Shown: piece after piece, positions 52,985 to 57,017 of the stretch | Layout of the letters: every line of letters begins with the position of its first letter | Position numbering within the stretch: position 1 is the first letter of the stretch | Source: Nitrospirota bacterium | GTDB taxonomy: Bacteria; Nitrospirota; Thermodesulfovibrionia; Thermodesulfovibrionales; Dissulfurispiraceae | DNA length: 57,017 nt | Direction of reading: 5' to 3' | Assembly (NCBI GenBank): GCA_023476565.1 | Contig: JAMCVZ010000015.1 | Span: 1 to 57,017 of the forward strand | Program-made: the position numbers and the translations under genes | Notes under the pieces: model-generated | Told to the model about the DNA's origin: nothing | The model's input: the letters and a program-made list of their open reading frames with translations, nothing else | Database searches by the model: none

Positions 52985-54043
52985 CTACAAGCCTCCGGAA
53001 TACGGTGACGATATGACTTTAAAGTCCTTCACGTAAAACGCAATCCCCAACTCCTTGCTTGCCATTTCCACGCTGCTGTTTTCTATGGTTATCTTTGTAC
53101 GCGGGTATATGCTGCCGGCAACCATAATTCTCTTTATGCCCAGGTGTTGCTCCATTTCCCTCTTGACCTCCGCCTTTTTCGATTGGAAGGACACTATCTC
53201 TCCTTCTATCTCCCTGAACCTCTTCACCCCCGCAGCAAGCTCGATCCTTTTTTCCTGGGTAAGCTGCTCGATGTCCCTCCCCAGTTTTTTGATCAGGTCG
53301 ATTACATTCTGAAGTCTCTCCCTTTCCTTGAGGAGCTCCGATAATCCTGAATCCAGCTTGAGGATCTCCTGCGAGAGCTCGCGGCACTCGAACGGCTTGA
53401 CCATAAGCACACATGGCTCCAGGTTTTTATCACCGCAATCCCTTATTTTTATCCTGACCTGCGAGAGCACCTGCGAGCGCATGACAGCGCCGTCTACCAC
53501 TATCCCGCCCCGTGCCGAGACCGAGCTGTCGCCGATATTTCCCGAGATGCTTATGTCTCCGCCCGCCTTGATATCGGCAAAGTTCACGGAGCTTCCAGCG
53601 GGATCGTGTATGAGGATATTCTGGGACACATCGATTCTCACAGGCTCCTCCCTGGTCCCGTATACTGACCCTTTTATCATAATTCCGCCCTTGGCGCTGA
53701 GGAATATGCAGCCTTCGCCGACATCCCCCTCAATGACGATTCTTTCGCCGGCCTCTATTTTCACCTGGGACGAGACCTTCCCGTTTATCTGGACCTTGCC
53801 GTCGAAAAGAATATCCTCATGAACGGCGTCCAGGGTCAAGACCTCACCCGGCGCTCCCCTGTATCCCTGCGGCGTCTCAATGAGAACATAACCTATCCCC
53901 CGGCCTTTCAGCCTGGATATATAGTTATTGTTAAGCGCCACCCCCTTTCTTATAAAAGGGATTCTCACACCGGAACCTGCCTCAAAGACATCAGCGGCAA
54001 TGACCATGCCTTCCTGAAGGTCCCCAACCCTGATTTTTTTCAT
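52985..54043 (-). CDS. FapA/DUF342 polymer-like beta-helix protein
   Basis: A 352-residue protein. Residues 1-90 form a small beta domain, then the right-handed helix repeats (DILFDGKVQINGKVSSQVKI, VIEGDVGEGCIFLSAKGGIM, IKGSVYGTREEPVRI, DISISGNIGDSSVSARGGIV). A coiled coil of about 70 residues (LLKERERLQNVIDLIKKLGR...KAEVKREMEQHLG) follows, then a short C-terminal strand domain. This is the DUF342/FapA plan, linked to cell-envelope or flagellar regulation in other bacteria. Its role here is unknown. It lies 94 bases upstream of the HAMP-GAF gene. Confidence 0.82.
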   Translation of the reverse strand: MKKIRVGDLQEGMVIAADVFEAGSGVRIPFIRKGVALNNNYISRLKGRGIGYVLIETPQGYRGAPGEVLTLDAVHEDILFDGKVQINGKVSSQVKIEAGERIVIEGDVGEGCIFLSAKGGIMIKGSVYGTREEPVRIDVSQNILIHDPAGSSVNFADIKAGGDISISGNIGDSSVSARGGIVVDGAVMRSQVLSQVRIKIRDCGDKNLEPCVLMVKPFECRELSQEILKLDSGLSELLKERERLQNVIDLIKKLGRDIEQLTQEKRIELAAGVKRFREIEGEIVSFQSKKAEVKREMEQHLGIKRIMVAGSIYPRTKITIENSSVEMASKELGIAFYVKDFKVISSPYSGGL

Positions 54044-54219
54044 AGACAGAAATAGAATCGGGCAAAACCCGCCCGCCCCCTTAGCAGGCTATTCTACCAT
54101 AATCTTATGTGGACAAATACAGCGGGCAAGCTTATTGAAAAACATGGGACAAAGAGAATTGCAGGGCCTGATAAAAAAATTAAGAAGTTCCTCTATTTTA
54201 AATTTTTCTTTTTGATTTT

Positions 54220-55560
54220 TTAATTTACCTGCCGGGGCCCTGAATTATATACGGCTATCTTTTTCCCCCATTCAGAGGCTTTCTGCATTATCTTCTCTTC
54301 ATCGCAGGTGACAGGCCTTCTGCTGTCGACAACCAGCCTGCCGTTTATCATCACAGTATCTATATCGGATGCCGCTGCAGCGTAAACCATATGAGAGTAC
54401 ATGTCGTACACCGGGGTGAGGTGCGGCTTCTTCAAATCGACGGTTATCATATCGGCCAGCTTGCCCTTTTCGAGACTGCCGGCCCTGTCACCGATGCCCA
54501 GGACCTCAGCCCCCCACCGTGTCGCCATCAGAAGCGCTGTCTTTGAGTCGAGAGTTGCAGGGTCCTTTGCAACCGCCTTATGCACCTTTGCGGCGGTAGA
54601 CATCTCGCCGAGCACATTCAGGTCGTTGTTGCTCGCGGCGCCGTCGGTGCCGAAGGTAACTTTTATTCCCGCTCTCAGCATTTCAGGGACAGGCGCAATT
54701 CCCGATGCAAGCTTAAGATTGCTTTCAATGCAATGAGAGACCCCTACTCCCCTCCGGGCGAGCACAGCTATCTCACTATCACTAAGCCATACGCAATGCG
54801 CAGCCAGGACCCTCTGGTTCAGAAAGCCGATTGCGTCAAGGTGCTCAACGGGTCTCCTGCCGTACCGGGAGAGGATTTCCCCTACTTCCCATTCGGTTTC
54901 AGACAAATGTATGCTGACCAGCGCACCAAGCCGCTCAGCCAGCTCCGTTATCCTCTTCAAAGTCCCGGGTCCGCATGCATATGCTGAATGAGGCGCCAGG
55001 CAGGGCGTAATCAAATCCTCTCCTCTCCAGTCGAGGATGAATTTTTCGGCATTGCCGAGGTATTCGTCCGGGGTCTGTGCGGTCTTGCCCGGGAAATCGA
55101 GAATGCCGGCCCCCAGGAATGCCCTGATGCCGATTTCCTTTGCGGCCGCTGCGGAGCTCCCTCCGAAAAAGTACATATCGTTGTACGTGGTGATGCCCGC
55201 TTTTATCATTTCAAGACAGGCAAGCTTTGTCGCATCATAGACGAAACCAGGATTGAGCAGGCTGTCCTCTGCCGGCCAGATATGCTTCTCGAGCCAATCT
55301 TTAAGAGGAAGGTCATCCGCCAGACCCCTGAAAAAGACCATCGGGGCGTGTGTATGGGTATTTACAAGCCCGGGGAGCACCGCCCTCCCCTTGCCTTCGA
55401 TGGTCCTCCCAGCGGAAAAATTCTTCAAGACAGCTTCTGCGCTGCCCACATCAACTATCCTTGTGCCTTTAACAGCCACTGCTCCGTCATGAAAGGCATC
55501 CAGCCTCTCATTCATTGTCAAAACATAATCGCCGCAGATAATGTAATCGACTTTTTTCAT
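54220..55560 (-). CDS. Amidohydrolase, 5'-methylthioadenosine/S-adenosylhomocysteine deaminase family (possible aminofutalosine deaminase)
   Basis: A 446-residue metal-dependent deaminase. The metal-binding pair is LPGLVNTHTHAPMVFFRGLA, with later His in HSAYACGPGTLKR, SIHLSETEWE, LAAHCVWLSD and the Asp in FGTDGAASNNDLNV. Family members deaminate adenosine-type compounds. The next gene upstream is a UbiA prenyltransferase of the menaquinone type. In some bacteria a relative of this enzyme deaminates aminofutalosine in the futalosine pathway, so that is the likelier job here (inference). The alternative is SAH or MTA salvage. Confidence 0.88.
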   Translation of the reverse strand: MKKVDYIICGDYVLTMNERLDAFHDGAVAVKGTRIVDVGSAEAVLKNFSAGRTIEGKGRAVLPGLVNTHTHAPMVFFRGLADDLPLKDWLEKHIWPAEDSLLNPGFVYDATKLACLEMIKAGITTYNDMYFFGGSSAAAAKEIGIRAFLGAGILDFPGKTAQTPDEYLGNAEKFILDWRGEDLITPCLAPHSAYACGPGTLKRITELAERLGALVSIHLSETEWEVGEILSRYGRRPVEHLDAIGFLNQRVLAAHCVWLSDSEIAVLARRGVGVSHCIESNLKLASGIAPVPEMLRAGIKVTFGTDGAASNNDLNVLGEMSTAAKVHKAVAKDPATLDSKTALLMATRWGAEVLGIGDRAGSLEKGKLADMITVDLKKPHLTPVYDMYSHMVYAAAASDIDTVMINGRLVVDSRRPVTCDEEKIMQKASEWGKKIAVYNSGPRQVN

Positions 55561-55571
55561 AATATTCCGTT

Positions 55572-55692
55572 TTAAATCCTAAATCCTAATATCGAAGTCC
55601 TAAACAATTTCGAATGATCAAAACTCAAAACGGTTTAGAATATTTGAATTTTGAATTTGTTTAGAATTTAGTGTTTGGGATTTCGAATTTCG
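55572..55692. repeat. AT-rich inverted-repeat element (MITE/REP-like)
   Basis: Left part AAATCCTAA...GAAGTCCTAAACAA and right part TTTGTTTAGAA...TTTGGGATTTCGAATTTCG are imperfect complements enclosing CAAAACTCAAAACGGTTTAGAA. It is much richer in AT than its surroundings. It sits between the prenyltransferase and deaminase genes, so it would be transcribed with them. Confidence 0.55.
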
Positions 55693-55730
55693 TCAACCTC
55701 CCCTTTATCGGCATCTTAATTATGTGCAAC

Positions 55731-56588
55731 TTAAATTAATGAGACCAGCGTAAACAAAAACACGGTAATGCCTATATATCCGTTCATGTTGAAAAACGCT
55801 ATATCCAGCTTGCTCAGGTCATCGGGTTTTACAAGGGAATGCTCATAAATGAGCAGCCCGGCAATAAGCGCCATCCCCAGCCAGTAGGCAAAGCCCAGAT
55901 GAAAAAGGATGCCGGTCAGGATTAACAACAGCCATGTCATGGAATGGCATACCCGTGAAAGAAACAGCGCATTTCGCGCGCCGAACCTCTGGGGAATGGA
56001 ATGAAGCCCGTGGCTCCTGTCGAACTCCATATCCTGTAAAGCGTAAAGGACATCAAAACCGGCCAGCCAGAATATCACCGCAAGACTCAAAGGAAGTATC
56101 CCGGCATCAAACGTGCCCCTTACCGCAATCCATGACCCCAGGGGCGCTGCAGAGATGGAGAGGCCGAGGACAAAATGGGACATCCAGGTGAACCTTTTTG
56201 TATAGGAATAAAGTCCCAGAACGAAGAGCGCCAGCGGGGAAAGCTTCAGGCAGAGCGGGTTGAGCCTGTATGCTGCAAGGATCAGCACGGCAAATGATAC
56301 AACGGTGAAAGCCGCGGCATCCCTGACCTTTATCTTTCCCGACGGAATCTCCCTGCCCCCGGTCCTCGGGTTCTCAGCATCGATCTTCCGGTCTATTATC
56401 CTGTTCAATCCCATCGCACCGGAACGCGCGCTGACCATTGCAACGATTATCCAGAATAACTTCCCGGCAGGCGGCACGCCCGAAGCGGCCAGAAGCGCGC
56501 CGGTGAACGCAAAGGGCAGGGCGAAAACAGAGTGTGAGAATTTTATCATCTTCAGATAAAGGACCACTTTATTCTTGGCTATTTCCAT
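55731..56588 (-). CDS. UbiA-family prenyltransferase (menaquinone, MqnP-like)
   Basis: From the ATG at 56588 the product is 285 residues with about eight TM helices. The two Asp-rich motifs are visible: NRIIDRKIDAENPRT (NDxxDxxxD-type) and DMEFDRSHGLHSIPQRFG. MIKFSHSVFALPFAF at the start is typical of the bacterial 4-hydroxybenzoate or futalosine-branch enzymes. It attaches the prenyl tail to the quinone head group in the inner membrane. The neighbouring deaminase supports menaquinone rather than ubiquinone. A start at 56618 is open but less likely. Confidence 0.9.
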   Translation of the reverse strand: MEIAKNKVVLYLKMIKFSHSVFALPFAFTGALLAASGVPPAGKLFWIIVAMVSARSGAMGLNRIIDRKIDAENPRTGGREIPSGKIKVRDAAAFTVVSFAVLILAAYRLNPLCLKLSPLALFVLGLYSYTKRFTWMSHFVLGLSISAAPLGSWIAVRGTFDAGILPLSLAVIFWLAGFDVLYALQDMEFDRSHGLHSIPQRFGARNALFLSRVCHSMTWLLLILTGILFHLGFAYWLGMALIAGLLIYEHSLVKPDDLSKLDIAFFNMNGYIGITVFLFTLVSLI

Positions 56589-56834
56589 ATTTTTTATGAT
56601 AACATACCGACTGAACACGGTGGAAACTTACCCCTGCCGAAGAGAGATAAAGCACCGGGATGCAGTACCGAAGTAAGGTATTACACGGAGGGACCTGCAG
56701 CGGGCCGAAATTTTTTTCAGTAAACCATATTCATCACACCATATAAGCAAAAGGACTGTGTTTACAGGGATCAACCCGACTCTGCAAACGGATATCCCGG
56801 CTCCGGTATCTGTCTCCCGGTATATTCATTTTCC

Positions 56835-56863
56835 TTGACAAAGCATGAAAACTATGTTAAGAA
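56835..56863 (+). promoter_or_regulatory. Possible gcvH promoter
   Basis: TTGACA (56835-56840), 17 bases, TAAGAA (56858-56863). The -10 box is weak. The rest of the 315-base gap 56589-56903 shows no recognised gene, and no convincing glycine riboswitch was found. Confidence 0.4.
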
Positions 56864-56903
56864 ATTCTAAAATTGTTATAAATAATTGTTAGGGAGGAAA
56901 GCT

Positions 56904-57017
56904 ATGAATCCTGAAGAACTCAGATATCACAAAGAACACACATGGGTCAAAGTATCAGGCAAGAAAGCGACAATAGGGATAACCGATCATGCACAGGACG
57001 CCCTGGGCGATATAGTC
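56904..57017 (+). CDS. gcvH: Glycine cleavage system H protein (5' part, cut by window end)
   Basis: The first 38 codons read [20 protein letters not shown] and continue with [15 protein letters not shown], the start of the lipoyl-carrier H protein. AGGGAGG lies seven bases before the ATG. The lipoyl lysine is beyond the window. The protein shuttles the aminomethyl group in glycine cleavage, or in the reverse reductive glycine pathway. Confidence 0.95.
   Translation, partial: MNPEELRYHKEHTWVKVSGKKATIGITDHAQDALGDIV

Noticed and set aside
56589-56903. Glycine riboswitch before gcvH
   Set aside because: One CCGAAG-like patch occurs near 56673, but the rest of the aptamer core is not visible.

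Overview
The window looks like a chromosomal contig from a Gram-negative, cytochrome-rich anaerobe. The most likely source is an uncultured member of the Nitrospirota (Thermodesulfovibrionia type), or a less closely placed relative of the metal-reducing Desulfobacterota. The grounds are the density of multiheme c-type cytochromes, a probable futalosine-type menaquinone gene pair, an ABC-dependent polysaccharide locus, a sigma-54/NtrC system wired to cytochromes, and an ordinary bacterial housekeeping complement. No 16S rRNA is present, so the assignment is inference.

Region 1 (1-17825, mostly minus strand) is the most interesting part. It holds four paralogous multiheme cytochromes (called cytA-cytD here). 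Each has a signal peptide and the motif order seen in the Geobacter filament-forming cytochrome OmcS: N-terminal CxxCHTMHxS, a mid-protein heme, CxxCHxxFH...RHP, CLSCHxxHxS, and a C-terminal CxxCH. In all four, the third motif is a non-canonical CX5CH. Downstream of cytA, reading leftward, lie an NHL beta-propeller, a DUF4382/YVTN-propeller lipoprotein interrupted at a C10 tract, an 808-residue outer-membrane beta-barrel candidate, three CsgG/GNA1162-like lipoproteins and a PpiC/SurA-type prolyl-isomerase lipoprotein. This is a plausible export and assembly set for extracellular cytochrome filaments. Inserted between cytA and cytB is a GT-C membrane glycosyltransferase, with three divergent membrane-anchored TPR genes that look like the detached C-terminal half of a TMTC-type protein. 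Good GG-N10-GC (sigma-54) promoters precede cytA and cytB.

Region 2 (17918-26775, minus) is a surface-polysaccharide locus: GT2 glycosyltransferases, a B12-binding radical SAM enzyme, a methyltransferase, a Wzm/Wzt-type ABC exporter and a 35-codon ORF joined to its neighbours by 4-base overlaps.

Region 3 (26846-33903, minus) is one operon from a sigma-70-like promoter. It encodes a 15-motif cytochrome, a TPR protein, a thioredoxin-fold protein without its cysteines fused to TPRs, an 8-heme cytochrome, a histidine kinase with a CxxCH in its sensor domain, and an NtrC-type regulator. The regulator is the obvious candidate for the sigma-54 promoters of region 1.

Region 4 (34048-57017) is mainly housekeeping: yceD-rpmF-plsX-fabH, rarA, gpmA, a ferredoxin-domain protein, an RNase E/G, rpsA, a universal stress protein, an MBL-fold hydrolase, tRNA-Ser, SRP RNA, dnaX-ybaB-recR, a phosphohexomutase, an RMD1/DUF155 protein, a HAMP-GAF protein with a degenerate GGDEF domain, a FapA/DUF342 protein, an amidohydrolase plus UbiA-type prenyltransferase (probable menaquinone genes), and the start of gcvH.
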